From NCBI RefSeq assembly GCF_001273955.1, contig NZ_LIGI01000001.1:1950478-2002055 (forward strand): 51,578 nucleotides of DNA, in the 5' to 3' direction. Source of the DNA: Bacillus sp. FJAT-27245. GTDB lineage: Bacteria; Bacillota; Bacilli; Bacillales; Cytobacillaceae. Below are positions 1-7,471 of this stretch, one piece after another (the first letter of the stretch is position 1; every line of letters begins with the position of its first letter). The notes under the pieces were generated by a model that searched no databases, had not been told where the DNA came from, and saw only the letters and a program-made list of their open reading frames with translations. A program made the position numbers and the translations under genes.

Positions 1-156
1 GACTAGCCAGACGTGGATTCCATGAATGGTGAAATAAACACAGAAGACTACGCAGGCGCGCGTTCCATGAGCGGTGAAATAAACACAGAAGACTACCCAG
101 ACGCGGGTGCCATGAACGGTGAAATTATCGCAGAAGGATACTCAGACTTGAATACC
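1..156. repeat. 45-bp tandem repeat array, cut by the window edge
   Basis: Three full units begin at 22, 67 and 112, exactly 45 bp apart, each starting ATGAAYGGTGAAAT or a close variant. Positions 1-21 match the tail of a preceding unit, so the array runs off the left edge. The period is a multiple of three, so a 60-codon frame (13-195, plus, GTG start) stays open with a repeated MNGEINTEDY-like peptide. No clear ribosome binding site precedes it. I treat it as a repeat, with translation possible but unproven. Confidence 0.8.
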
Positions 157-261
157 CCGAGTTGCGAAATACTCACATTGCTCCGAGCAGGCTAAAATTT
201 CAATGCAAGGTACGTAACCCAATCCCCATCAGCCAATAACCTATCAAGCTAAAAACACCAG

Positions 262-295
262 AAAACCGCATTCACACAAAGTGGAATGCGGTTTT
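262..295 (-). terminator. Terminator of the MFS transporter gene
   Basis: Perfect 12-bp inverted repeat (AAAACCGCATTC and its complement) around a 10-nt loop, starting 5 bp past the stop codon of the minus-strand transporter gene and ending in a T run. Confidence 0.85.
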
Positions 296-299
296 TCGA

Positions 300-1529
300 T
301 TAAACGGCTTGGGCTGGCTGCTTGCGCTCGAATTTAAGGGCGACGAGCAGGAAGGAACAGCCGGCGAGCAGACGGACAACGGATGCGATGGACATTGCCG
401 AGAACATGCCGAATTGGCCGAGCAGGTAGACGCCGAGCTGGGGCGCCACAAAGCCGATAATTGACAAGATAAATTGATAGTTTGCGAGGTACGTAGACCT
501 GTTGGCTTCCGGAGTCGCCTTAAGAAGCTGGTTGAACAGCAGCAGGTTTGTACCGGATACGAACAGGCCAATCCAGAAGTTGAGCGCCGTCAGATAAAAC
601 AGGTTCGTTGAGAGCATCGTCAGGATTGGCGCGGTGGCCATCCCGGCGGCGGCAACGAACAAAACGAGCGTGTTTCCGTGTTTATCGGCGGCTTTTGCCC
701 ACCATTTAACGCTTGCGATTTGGGCGATTTGATTTGTAACCGAGAAAAAGCTGAACCAGAGTGCGGTCGCGTTTGCTTCACGAATATGGTAAATGCTGAA
801 AAGCGACCAGGCCATTTGCGCGCCGATGTTGAAAAGGACGGCGCATATGATGAATGCAAGGAACGGCTTGTGCTGGAAAACGTCCAATGAAAATTTCCGT
901 TTGGCGGCCTGAGCTTCAACTTTTTCAATCTTTTCCTCTTTTACATCACTGTGCTTGTACAGATAAAACACTTCAAGCAAGGCAAACAGGAAGCCGCCCA
1001 CAAACAGGATTTGATATGGGAAGGCATCGGACTTGCTGAATTGCTGCAGGAAAAAGCCGGTCATAAATGTCACAATCATCGCCGCGACGGTTGTCCATTG
1101 GTTCCTTGTGCTGAAAAAAGACCCGCGGCGTTCTTCGGGTACGAGCCCGCCGATCAACGTTTGCCACGAAAGCCCTGATAGCGCGCCTGGAAAATTCAAT
1201 GCCGCTATTAAAAAGACAAGCACCCATGGGGCATAATGTAAATCCAGAAACGGGACGAACAGGATAAGCATGAACATCAACCTCGTAGCGAAGGTTGTAT
1301 AGACGGCAAAATTTTTCTTGCTTTTGGAGCGGTTCAGCCAGATGGCGCCCGGGATAAGGGCAAGCATGGCCACGATGGAAGGAAGGGACGTGATCAGCCC
1401 CATTTGCCTATCTGTCGCGCCTAGTACACTGATTGCGAATAAAGGAATATATCCGTTAACGGCAGTCGTTGATATCGTCGAAGCAAGCCCGTGGTACAGG
1501 CTTAGTTTTTCATCTTTTGCATGGGTCAA
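300..1529 (-). CDS. Major facilitator superfamily transporter
   Basis: About 410 residues with roughly twelve hydrophobic segments, the usual size and pattern of a 12-TM MFS carrier of the cell membrane. The substrate cannot be read from sequence. The frame opens at an ATG at 1550, but that ATG lies only about 12 nt from the predicted transcription start and has no ribosome binding site. A TTG at 1529 has GGAG ten bases upstream and gives MTHAKDEKL as N-terminus, so I prefer it. A consensus-like promoter and a palindrome lie upstream. The gene is a single transcription unit ended by the hairpin at 262-295. A drug or small-molecule efflux role is possible but is only a guess. Confidence 0.85.
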   Translation of the reverse strand: MTHAKDEKLSLYHGLASTISTTAVNGYIPLFAISVLGATDRQMGLITSLPSIVAMLALIPGAIWLNRSKSKKNFAVYTTFATRLMFMLILFVPFLDLHYAPWVLVFLIAALNFPGALSGLSWQTLIGGLVPEERRGSFFSTRNQWTTVAAMIVTFMTGFFLQQFSKSDAFPYQILFVGGFLFALLEVFYLYKHSDVKEEKIEKVEAQAAKRKFSLDVFQHKPFLAFIICAVLFNIGAQMAWSLFSIYHIREANATALWFSFFSVTNQIAQIASVKWWAKAADKHGNTLVLFVAAAGMATAPILTMLSTNLFYLTALNFWIGLFVSGTNLLLFNQLLKATPEANRSTYLANYQFILSIIGFVAPQLGVYLLGQFGMFSAMSIASVVRLLAGCSFLLVALKFERKQPAQAV

Positions 1530-1568
1530 GATTAACAATCTCCATTCCATTTTTTAGTCACGAAATGG

Positions 1569-1597
1569 ATTGTATAACGGCGGTTGTCCTAAATCAA
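1569..1597 (-). promoter_or_regulatory. Sigma-A promoter of the MFS gene
   Basis: On the minus strand TTGATT (1597-1592), a 17-bp spacer and TACAAT (1574-1569). Transcription would start near 1562, giving a leader of about 33 nt to the TTG start at 1529. Confidence 0.6.
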
Positions 1598-1630
1598 TAT
1601 CACCGGCGAAAAACAGTTACATGTACATAT

Positions 1631-1646
1631 GTTCTCCCCAGAGAAC
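1631..1646. promoter_or_regulatory. Candidate operator palindrome upstream of the MFS promoter
   Basis: Perfect inverted repeat GTTCTC-CCCA-GAGAAC, about 70-85 bp upstream of the predicted transcription start. It could bind a dimeric regulator; none is encoded next door. Confidence 0.3.
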
Positions 1647-1726
1647 CCGTGTAATTTGGCTTATCCTTTGTGAAGATTCTGTGACAGCCCACCGTTTGAC
1701 AAATAACAAAGGGAGGAAAAGCAAAA

Positions 1727-1748
1727 CCCTTCCTTAAAAAAGGAAGGG
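1727..1748 (-). terminator. Possible terminator of the NADH dehydrogenase gene
   Basis: Nine-bp inverted repeat CCCTTCCTT/AAGGAAGGG with an A4 loop. On the minus strand it is followed by an interrupted T tract. It lies 113 bp past the stop of the minus-strand oxidoreductase gene. The T tract is imperfect. Confidence 0.45.
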
Positions 1749-1860
1749 CAGGGGAGGGGATACCGGCGCCTTTGGGAAGTGACGGGGAAAGACGCTGGCA
1801 AACAGATGTAATAGATTTATATAAGGAAGTTGGGAATGGGGGATTCCTTTCTTCCAGGAT

Positions 1861-3090
1861 TCAAGATTGTTGTTTTACAGAAATGTTCAGCTGCTCTTTT
1901 TTCAGGAAAAGAGTTTGCTTCAGGACCAGTGTCGGGCCGCCCAGGACGAATAAATAGCGGTTTTCAATCACCCGTTTCATGATGGCGGCAAACCAGCCGG
2001 ACATTGTGAAGCTGCCAACCTTGCCGACAGCTGTCCGATCGCCAATTGAGGCGACGGATCCTTTATGGTGGTATTCAAAGTTTTTAAGCGTTTTGCCGCG
2101 TACCAGGGCAGCAAGATTCTGTCCGCAAACATCTGCTTCCTGCATGGCTACCTGGGCGGTTGGCGGCAACGCTGAATTCTCGTCTTTCATGAACAAGGCG
2201 CAGTCGCCGATGCAGAAAATGTTGTCAGTTCCTTTTACGAGAAGGGTCTTGTCAACTGGCAGCTTGCCTTTTACAAGCGGCAGCCCGAAAGTTTCAAGCA
2301 GCGAGTTCGCTTTTACGCCGCAAGACCAAATCAGTGTACGGCAAGGGATTTCAAGCCCGTTTTCGAGCTGGACAGCTGTTTCGGTACAGGATTTTATTTT
2401 CGTAGATGTATAAATGTCAATGTTGTACGCCTCCATAATATGGGACGTATAGGCAATCAGTTCTTCCCCGAAGAAAGGGATCAATGATTCAGCGGCCTCA
2501 ATGCCGATTATTTTCACATTTCCATAGGGAACGCCATACTCTGCGCACAGCTCGGGAAGCCCTTCGGCAAGCTCGCCAAGCATTTCAATCCCTGTGAATC
2601 CGCCGCCGGCAACGGCAAAGGTCAACCTCGATGGATCATTGTCTTCTTTATATAGGGCGAGCTGTTTTTTTATTTGATGGTAAATTGCCTTTGAACTTCT
2701 GAAACTGCGAATCTCAAATGCATGCTCCTTGATGCCGGGAATGCCGAATGTCGCAACTTCAAAGCCAAGGGCGATCACCAGGTAGTCATAGGAAATTTCC
2801 TCGCCGGATTCCAGGATAACGGTTTGGGCCAAGGAATCGACATTCGAAACGGTCCCTGTCATAAAGCGGGTTTTTTCATGGTTGACCAATTCCGGTATGG
2901 ATAGAGCGATCTTCCGGTCAGGTGCCGTTCCAACGCCTACTTTATGAAGCTGGGTCGTAATGTAATGGTAGGGATGCTTGTTGATTAGCGTAACTGTGGC
3001 TTCCCCTGAACGAAGCAATTTTTCGAGTTTTTTTGTTGTAACCAGGCCGCCATAGCCTGCGCCAAGAATGACGATATGCGGTTTCTTCAT
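1861..3090 (-). CDS. Type II NADH dehydrogenase-like flavoprotein (YumB/Ndh family)
   Basis: Membrane-associated, non-proton-pumping NADH:quinone oxidoreductase family, 409 residues, the usual length. The N-terminal FAD-binding motif GAGYGG is at residues 10-15, a second dinucleotide fold with AGGGFTG lies near residue 165, and the C-terminal FAD contact CIGDCALF is present. The C-terminus (NRYLFVLGG region) resembles Bacillus YumB more than Ndh/YjlD, but I cannot separate them with certainty. ATG start at 3090 with AAAGGGAG upstream. Two near-perfect Rex operators precede it, implying repression when NADH is low and induction when the NADH/NAD+ ratio rises. B. subtilis ndh is under the same control. 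It appears monocistronic. Confidence 0.9.
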   Translation of the reverse strand: MKKPHIVILGAGYGGLVTTKKLEKLLRSGEATVTLINKHPYHYITTQLHKVGVGTAPDRKIALSIPELVNHEKTRFMTGTVSNVDSLAQTVILESGEEISYDYLVIALGFEVATFGIPGIKEHAFEIRSFRSSKAIYHQIKKQLALYKEDNDPSRLTFAVAGGGFTGIEMLGELAEGLPELCAEYGVPYGNVKIIGIEAAESLIPFFGEELIAYTSHIMEAYNIDIYTSTKIKSCTETAVQLENGLEIPCRTLIWSCGVKANSLLETFGLPLVKGKLPVDKTLLVKGTDNIFCIGDCALFMKDENSALPPTAQVAMQEADVCGQNLAALVRGKTLKNFEYHHKGSVASIGDRTAVGKVGSFTMSGWFAAIMKRVIENRYLFVLGGPTLVLKQTLFLKKEQLNISVKQQS

Positions 3091-3110
3091 AATGAAACGC
3101 TCCCTTTATA

Positions 3111-3128
3111 TTGTGAAATAATTCACAT
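3111..3128 (-). promoter_or_regulatory. Rex operator, proximal
   Basis: TTGTGAAATAATTCACAT fits the Rex consensus TTGTGAA-N4-TTCACAA at all but the last base. It lies about 20 bp upstream of the start codon, so bound Rex would block transcription or early elongation. Confidence 0.8.
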
Positions 3129-3167
3129 ACGAGAAGAAAAAAATAAATGAACCATCATGTTGTGTGT

Positions 3168-3185
3168 TTGTGAATTTTTTCACAT
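3168..3185 (-). promoter_or_regulatory. Rex operator, distal
   Basis: TTGTGAATTTTTTCACAT, again one base from the Rex consensus, 57 bp (centre to centre) from the proximal copy. Paired sites could let two Rex dimers act together. The divergent gene at 3332 lies 147 bp away and might also feel this site. Confidence 0.8.
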
Positions 3186-3331
3186 AATCTTTATGCTTTA
3201 AGAATAAATGATTTTCGCGGATTGCGCAAGCCTTTTAATAAAAAATTTTTCCAATTAGATCCGATTCATAGTTTCTATTTAATCGGGGATAGTATTCCGG
3301 AAGAATATTTTTTGAAAAAGGAGAATGGAAG

Positions 3332-3913
3332 TTGAAGAAGTGTATAACAGCAGGAATTGTATTATGTGGTCTGCTTTCATTTCCGGCGCTTTCCGCTTTG
3401 AACGATACGGCATCGGTAAAGGCGGAAATGGTAGAGAAAGATTGCAGACTTTGCGGGCATGAAAAAGGGGGCGCCCGCCAGCTCAAAGTGGGGCCATTCC
3501 GGATAACGGATGAGGAATATGTAGCCTGGGCGGAAAAATATACCCCGGACCGTGTGGCTGAATGGAAGGAAGTCCTCGCGGAAAGGGAGCGGCTGAAGGA
3601 ACGCTGGAACAGCCCTGAAATGGCGGCAAAACGTGAAGCGGTCCAAAAGAAACGGGAGGATAGGCGCAAGGAAATCACAATCCTGAAAAAACAATATGAG
3701 TCCGGCAAGCTAACAAAAGAAGAGTACATGAAAAAGGCGTATGAGATTGTCCGAATGGGAATGAACTATGGGATGAAGGGCCATGCGCTGGCAATCAATC
3801 TGAAAATCGCAGTCGAAGAAAATAACTCCCGGCAGGCGGCGCTTTTTTTAAACGAAATGCTCGTATATTTCAAAGAGCATAACGAAAGAATCGAAAAGAA
3901 GATGGAAACGTAA
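3332..3913 (+). CDS. Putative secreted charged protein of unknown function
   Basis: 193 residues from a TTG start preceded by AAAAGGAG at 3316-3323. The first 22 residues form a typical signal peptide (KK, hydrophobic core, small residues at the end). The mature part has one CxxC pair (CRLCG, near residue 38), then a long Glu/Lys/Arg-rich region likely to be helical or coiled coil (about residues 65-135), and a helical tail. No family recognised. Divergent from the Rex-controlled NADH dehydrogenase gene. A hairpin terminator follows directly. Confidence 0.7.
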   Translation: MKKCITAGIVLCGLLSFPALSALNDTASVKAEMVEKDCRLCGHEKGGARQLKVGPFRITDEEYVAWAEKYTPDRVAEWKEVLAERERLKERWNSPEMAAKREAVQKKREDRRKEITILKKQYESGKLTKEEYMKKAYEIVRMGMNYGMKGHALAINLKIAVEENNSRQAALFLNEMLVYFKEHNERIEKKMET

Positions 3914-3915
3914 AC

Positions 3916-3944
3916 GAGGGCGCATACAATGCGCCCTCTCTTTC
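3916..3944 (+). terminator. Terminator of the secreted protein gene
   Basis: Ten-bp perfect stem GAGGGCGCAT/ATGCGCCCTC with a 3-nt loop, then TCTTTC, three bases past the stop. Confidence 0.8.
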
Positions 3945-3964
3945 ATGTATGATGCAAGATTGTC

Positions 3965-4174
3965 TTATAATTGCTGCATTGGGTACTTGTACGGAATCCC
4001 AGCAACCTGTTTATAGGAATAGCAATCCCTTTCATAGCCGCCGGTAGACGGCTCGCTTATGACTTTTGCTGAAAACCTGGGTTGGTCGAACGAGAAATAC
4101 CCGATGCCAGTAGAATACCTTTGGACACTATGGCTGCTGCCGCTTCGAATCGAATTTACCGGTTTTATTGCAAT
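3965..4174 (-). CDS. Possible small gene with a non-canonical start codon
   Basis: A minus-strand frame of about 67-69 codons runs to TAA at 3965. It has protein-like composition and ends with GYERDCYSYKQVAGIPYKYP followed by MQQL. It holds no ATG, GTG or TTG near its 5' end, yet a textbook AGGAGG sits just before ATT (4174) and ATA (4168); ATA is 8 nt from that site. An in-frame TAG lies immediately upstream, so it cannot extend. A strong terminator at 4275-4305 separates it from the gene upstream, leaving room for its own promoter. It could be a real gene with an ATT/ATA start, a gene that lost its start by mutation, or chance. Family not recognised. Confidence 0.4.
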   Translation of the reverse strand: MAIKPVNSIRSGSSHSVQRYSTGIGYFSFDQPRFSAKVISEPSTGGYERDCYSYKQVAGIPYKYPMQQL

Positions 4175-4274
4175 CTCCTCCTATTCAAGCAGGCCCGTAC
4201 CTGAGCGAGCCAAGGATTGGTCCCATGACAACGGCGATTTCACATCCTATCTTTTTCCCAATTTTCCAAAAAAC

Positions 4275-4305
4275 AAAACCGAAAAACACAATGTTTTTCG
4301 GTTTT
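4275..4305 (-). terminator. Terminator of the 90-residue hypothetical gene
   Basis: Fourteen-bp perfect stem AAAACCGAAAAACA and complement around a 3-nt loop, A-rich on one side and T-rich on the other, so it could work in both directions. Most likely ends the minus-strand gene at 4433-4705. Confidence 0.8.
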
Positions 4306-4432
4306 ATCTTAATTTTTATTTAATAGCCTTATGATGAATGGCTTACTCTACTATGCATGGCAGTAAAACGAAAGCGAATGTTTAAAGAATCGGGTACTGA
4401 ACACTCCGCAACCAGAAGGATCACTCTACCGG

Positions 4433-4705
4433 CTAATAACGCGGCAGGATGGATTGCTGGTGTTTTCGGCACCCATAGTAGGCATCCAGGGCTGCTTTAA
4501 TGGCTTCCGCCGCCTGGTAGGCCTGTTTGTAGTCGGTTTCGAGATTCCGGTCAATTGTTGTTACTCGGAACAGGTCAAGCTCCTTATTGTATTTCAGTTT
4601 GATCAATTCCTTGTCATCGTGGGTAAAAACATGCGTGACATCGGATCCGATATACGGAACTTCTTTCAGTTCCTCGGCCAAATGGCGAAGTTTTGTTATC
4701 TTCAT
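4433..4705 (-). CDS. Hypothetical protein, 90 residues
   Basis: Small soluble protein, no signal peptide or membrane segment. An N-terminal helix (MKITKLRHLAEELKE) is followed by a charged, probably beta-rich middle (THVFTHDDKELIKLKY) and a helix rich in Ala. AAAGGGG-type ribosome binding site 10 bases before ATG at 4705. Family not recognised. Terminator at 4275-4305 follows. Confidence 0.6.
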   Translation of the reverse strand: MKITKLRHLAEELKEVPYIGSDVTHVFTHDDKELIKLKYNKELDLFRVTTIDRNLETDYKQAYQAAEAIKAALDAYYGCRKHQQSILPRY

Positions 4706-4918
4706 TTTTTCCAGCCCCTTTTTATATCATTCCAAAATACCCTTGGCATACGGTTGGAAAAATAGTCACCTTTGGCGTTACCGTCCTTGCCTCACATTCT
4801 ATAGTAACAGACGCGGGGGTTGGAAAACGGGGCAGGGTGAAAACTTAATATAATGTAATGTGATTGTAATAGGTGTGAAAGGGGGAAAGGGTATAAGAAT
4901 AGTTTTTGAAAAAACGTA

Positions 4919-5326
4919 TCAAACCTCCTTAATGTCCACCAAAATATAATCATCATAATATACACGAACTGTCTTTGCCGAATGGGCGGCTTTTTGGGCA
5001 ACGGCTGAACTTCTGCAATACAAGGGAATTTCATGCTCCCCATCCGAAAAAATGATATATGTGAAATCTGCGTTTAAAGGGGGATGGCCATCCTTGATCT
5101 CCACAAACTTTCCGGTGAAAGAAGAAAGTTCCCCCAACCCTTTTTGTTCCGCCTTTGCCGCAAGGACGAGAAAACGGGTGCGGACGGTTTCAAGAACTTC
5201 TTTTATAAAAAGGAGAAATGCCACCAGGCCGGCGATCATGGAAGAAACAACGAGCACTTCTGATAGGGAAGGGTGCAACAAGCCGATTGACCAAAAGAGC
5301 AATGCAGCCGCCAAATGATACTTCAT
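4919..5326 (-). CDS. Hypothetical membrane protein, 135 residues
   Basis: Two hydrophobic segments (about residues 3-19 and 24-43) followed by a soluble C-terminal domain of about 90 residues containing FTGKFVEIKDGHPP and ending in an alternating hydrophobic strand (VRVYYDDYILVDI). The layout suggests a membrane-anchored small beta domain. ATG start at 5326. Same strand as the 90-residue gene downstream, with a 213-bp gap, so joint transcription is uncertain. Family not recognised. Confidence 0.65.
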   Translation of the reverse strand: MKYHLAAALLFWSIGLLHPSLSEVLVVSSMIAGLVAFLLFIKEVLETVRTRFLVLAAKAEQKGLGELSSFTGKFVEIKDGHPPLNADFTYIIFSDGEHEIPLYCRSSAVAQKAAHSAKTVRVYYDDYILVDIKEV

Positions 5327-5659
5327 TCCTGCTCACTTCTTTCCGGAAAGAATGTGTTTGTCTGCCGTATCACTGCTGCTTAGGATAAAGGGTCTGAAAA
5401 AACGAGTTCAGGGGACACAAATAGCCGCCTTCATGTCATCAGGCAGCCGCGTCCGTTGTGGGAAATGGTAGTTTCCGCTTCATCTATTACTCTTCCTCTA
5501 ATGATACACTAAATTGCCCGCTATGTAAATTAAATATCTGAAAATTAAAATAATTTTTAACTAGTAGGATGGCGAGGTTTGTTTTACCAGCCGAAGCGAT
5601 GTGTGGCTATGCCAAAATTGTGGGTATAAGGGAACATACAGCAACAGGGGGAGTAAATC
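5327..5659. other. Intergenic region, divergent promoters expected
   Basis: 333 bp between the minus-strand membrane protein gene and the plus-strand hydrolase gene. The middle (5500-5570) is AT-rich, as expected for promoters. I see no coding frame, clear hairpin or repeat; I could not fix a promoter with confidence. Confidence 0.5.
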
Positions 5660-6382
5660 ATGAAACGAAAAACGATTTTCGCTGCTGCCTTCCTTTTGGC
5701 GGCAGCTGCCATTGCGTATGGATACTATTCACTTAATGGTGAAGCATCAAAGGGAAAGACGGTCATCATGGCTTTCGGCGATTCGCTTACGTATGGACAA
5801 GGCGACCGCGAGGAGCAAGGATATGTCGGAAAGCTTGAAAAAGAGCTGAACGCAAGATACCCAGGCATGGATTTTACCATTGAGAATTACGGCGTGAAAA
5901 AACGGGAAACGGACGATGTGATTATGGAATTACGAAAACCGGGGACCGCCGCCAGGCTAAAGAACGCCGACAGTTTCATCTTATTCATTGGGACGAATGA
6001 CTTAATCAACAGCAACGGAGGAAACTTGAAAACAATCCATCCCGAAAAGATTGCTGCGGCGAAGCGAAAATACGTGCGGAATCTCGGTGTCATCCTTAAT
6101 ACACTAAGGAGTGCAAACAATAATGCGCCAATATTGGTCCTTGGCCTTTACAACCCTTACCCTGAAAACGGGCAAAATATTGAGCCGTTGTTTGACGGAT
6201 GGAATGCCGCGACGATTCGACTTGTGGAGAAGGAAAGAGGGGTTACGTATGTGCCGACGAATGACATTTTCAAAGGGAAGGACAAGCAGCAGTATTTCAG
6301 CGACTCGCTTCATTTGAACAAACACGGCTACAGGCTGTTGGAAAAGCGCATTATGGAAATGTATCCCTCACCTGAAAAATGA
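5660..6382 (+). CDS. SGNH/GDSL-type esterase or lipase, membrane-anchored or secreted
   Basis: 240 residues. Residues 1-23 are a signal anchor. The SGNH blocks are all present: GDSL with Ser42 as nucleophile, IENYG with the conserved Gly (block II), GTND at 111-114 (block III), and the catalytic Asp215/His218 pair in SDSLHLN (block V). Similar in size and plan to Bacillus YpmR. Acts outside the membrane on an ester substrate that cannot be named from sequence. ATG start with GGGGGAG nine bases upstream. The M15 peptidase gene follows after 66 bp on the same strand, so they may be co-transcribed; the shared terminator is at 7020-7060. Confidence 0.85.
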   Translation: MKRKTIFAAAFLLAAAAIAYGYYSLNGEASKGKTVIMAFGDSLTYGQGDREEQGYVGKLEKELNARYPGMDFTIENYGVKKRETDDVIMELRKPGTAARLKNADSFILFIGTNDLINSNGGNLKTIHPEKIAAAKRKYVRNLGVILNTLRSANNNAPILVLGLYNPYPENGQNIEPLFDGWNAATIRLVEKERGVTYVPTNDIFKGKDKQQYFSDSLHLNKHGYRLLEKRIMEMYPSPEK

Positions 6383-6448
6383 GTGGATTTTCGGGAAAAT
6401 AGAGATACAATAGGGGTATAAATGTTTTGGACACAGTAGGAGAGACAG

Positions 6449-7021
6449 ATGCGAAAAGCTAAACGGTTTGCGGCTGCCATGGCAATTGCGGCAGTCCTTT
6501 TTCTTGTATGGAAGGCGATGGGCTACCCGGGTTACAACTACGGAAGAAATGTGCCGATGCCGACGGACCTTCACCCCGAGGTGAGGGAAAAAGCGCATGA
6601 ACTCGTTGCGATCGCCGCGAAAAAAGGCATTACAATCCAGCTGATTCAAGGGTTCAGGTCGGTGGAAGAACAGAACCGTCTTTATGCAAAAGGGCGAACC
6701 GATAATGGCCAAATCGTGACCTATGCGCGCGGAGGAGAATCGTATCATAATTACGGCCTTGCAGTTGATTTTGCATTAACCGGCAAAGACGGGTCGCTTA
6801 TATGGGATATGGGATATGATATGAACGGAAATGCCCGCCCGGATTGGGAGGAAGTCGCTTCAATGGCGAAAGGATTGGGATTCGAATGGGGCGGGGATTG
6901 GGAACAGTTCAAGGACTACCCGCATCTGCAAATGACATTCGGGCTTTCAATCAGTGACCTGCAGAGGGGAAAACGGCCTCCCGGGCGGGCACTGGCCGGT
7001 ACAGATGAACAAAATGGATGA
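6449..7021 (+). CDS. M15-family peptidoglycan peptidase (CwlK/VanY-like)
   Basis: 190 residues: N-terminal membrane anchor or signal (6-24), then an M15 zinc peptidase domain. Ligand motif SYHNYGLAVDF gives His100 and Asp107; the third ligand is His159 in YPHLQM; GGDW at 148-151 matches L-Ala-D-Glu endopeptidases such as CwlK. It should cut peptide stems of the cell wall from the outer membrane face. AGGAGAG before ATG. Pairs with the SGNH hydrolase gene upstream; both look like envelope enzymes. Confidence 0.88.
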   Translation: MRKAKRFAAAMAIAAVLFLVWKAMGYPGYNYGRNVPMPTDLHPEVREKAHELVAIAAKKGITIQLIQGFRSVEEQNRLYAKGRTDNGQIVTYARGGESYHNYGLAVDFALTGKDGSLIWDMGYDMNGNARPDWEEVASMAKGLGFEWGGDWEQFKDYPHLQMTFGLSISDLQRGKRPPGRALAGTDEQNG

Positions 7022-7060
7022 AAAAACGGCAGTGCGTACATGCATGACTGCCGTTTTTTC
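7020..7060. terminator. Shared terminator between convergent genes
   Basis: Fourteen-bp perfect stem GAAAAAACGGCAGT and complement, T6 on both strands. It sits exactly between the stop of the M15 gene and the stop of the minus-strand receiver gene, so it can end both. Confidence 0.9.
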
Positions 7061-7441
7061 TTATGTTCCTCTTAAATTTGAAGCTGGTATCCCTAGGGTA
7101 TCCAGGGCGGTGAGCAACCCTTCAAACCCCGGTTTGAGGATGAAGCCGCTCGCTCCCATTTCCCTTGATTGACGGACAAGGCATTCATCCGTGAAGGTCG
7201 ACATCATCAGGACCTTTGCTTCGGGATGGATTCGGATAATTTCCTGAAGCGTTTCAAAGCCATTCAACTGGGGCAGTAAAAATTCGAGCATGACAACATC
7301 GGGAGACCCGGCCCTGTACTTCTGGACGGCCTGCTTTCCGTTGTCCGCTTCGGCTATTACCCTGTAATCGCTTTTGTAAAGCTTCTTTTTAAGTACGCTC
7401 CGAATAAAGATCGATCGGTCTGCTACGAGAATAGATTTCAT
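7061..7441 (-). CDS. Stand-alone receiver (CheY-like) protein with Glu at the phospho-site
   Basis: 126 residues, a single receiver domain and no output domain. Start is ATG at 7441 (MKSILVADRS) with AAGGGG nine bases upstream; longer frames to 7729 run through the riboswitch and are not translated. The fold markers are there: Asp8 of the acid pocket (its partner position is Ala7), Ser81, Lys103 in ILKPG. The phospho-acceptor position reads VVMLEFLLPQLNG, so Asp is Glu53, which often mimics a locked-on state. It probably acts by binding a partner, without normal kinase input. It is under a c-di-GMP-I riboswitch, pointing to motility, biofilm or development. No kinase gene is adjacent. Confidence 0.85.
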   Translation of the reverse strand: MKSILVADRSIFIRSVLKKKLYKSDYRVIAEADNGKQAVQKYRAGSPDVVMLEFLLPQLNGFETLQEIIRIHPEAKVLMMSTFTDECLVRQSREMGASGFILKPGFEGLLTALDTLGIPASNLRGT

Positions 7442-7471
7442 TGCCAAGAACCCCTTCGCCGTTTTAAAAGG

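Noticed and set aside
4059-4334. 91-codon plus-strand frame between the secreted protein gene and the 90-residue gene
   Set aside because: It runs straight through a 14-bp terminator hairpin and has no ribosome binding site; the opposite strand looks more protein-like.
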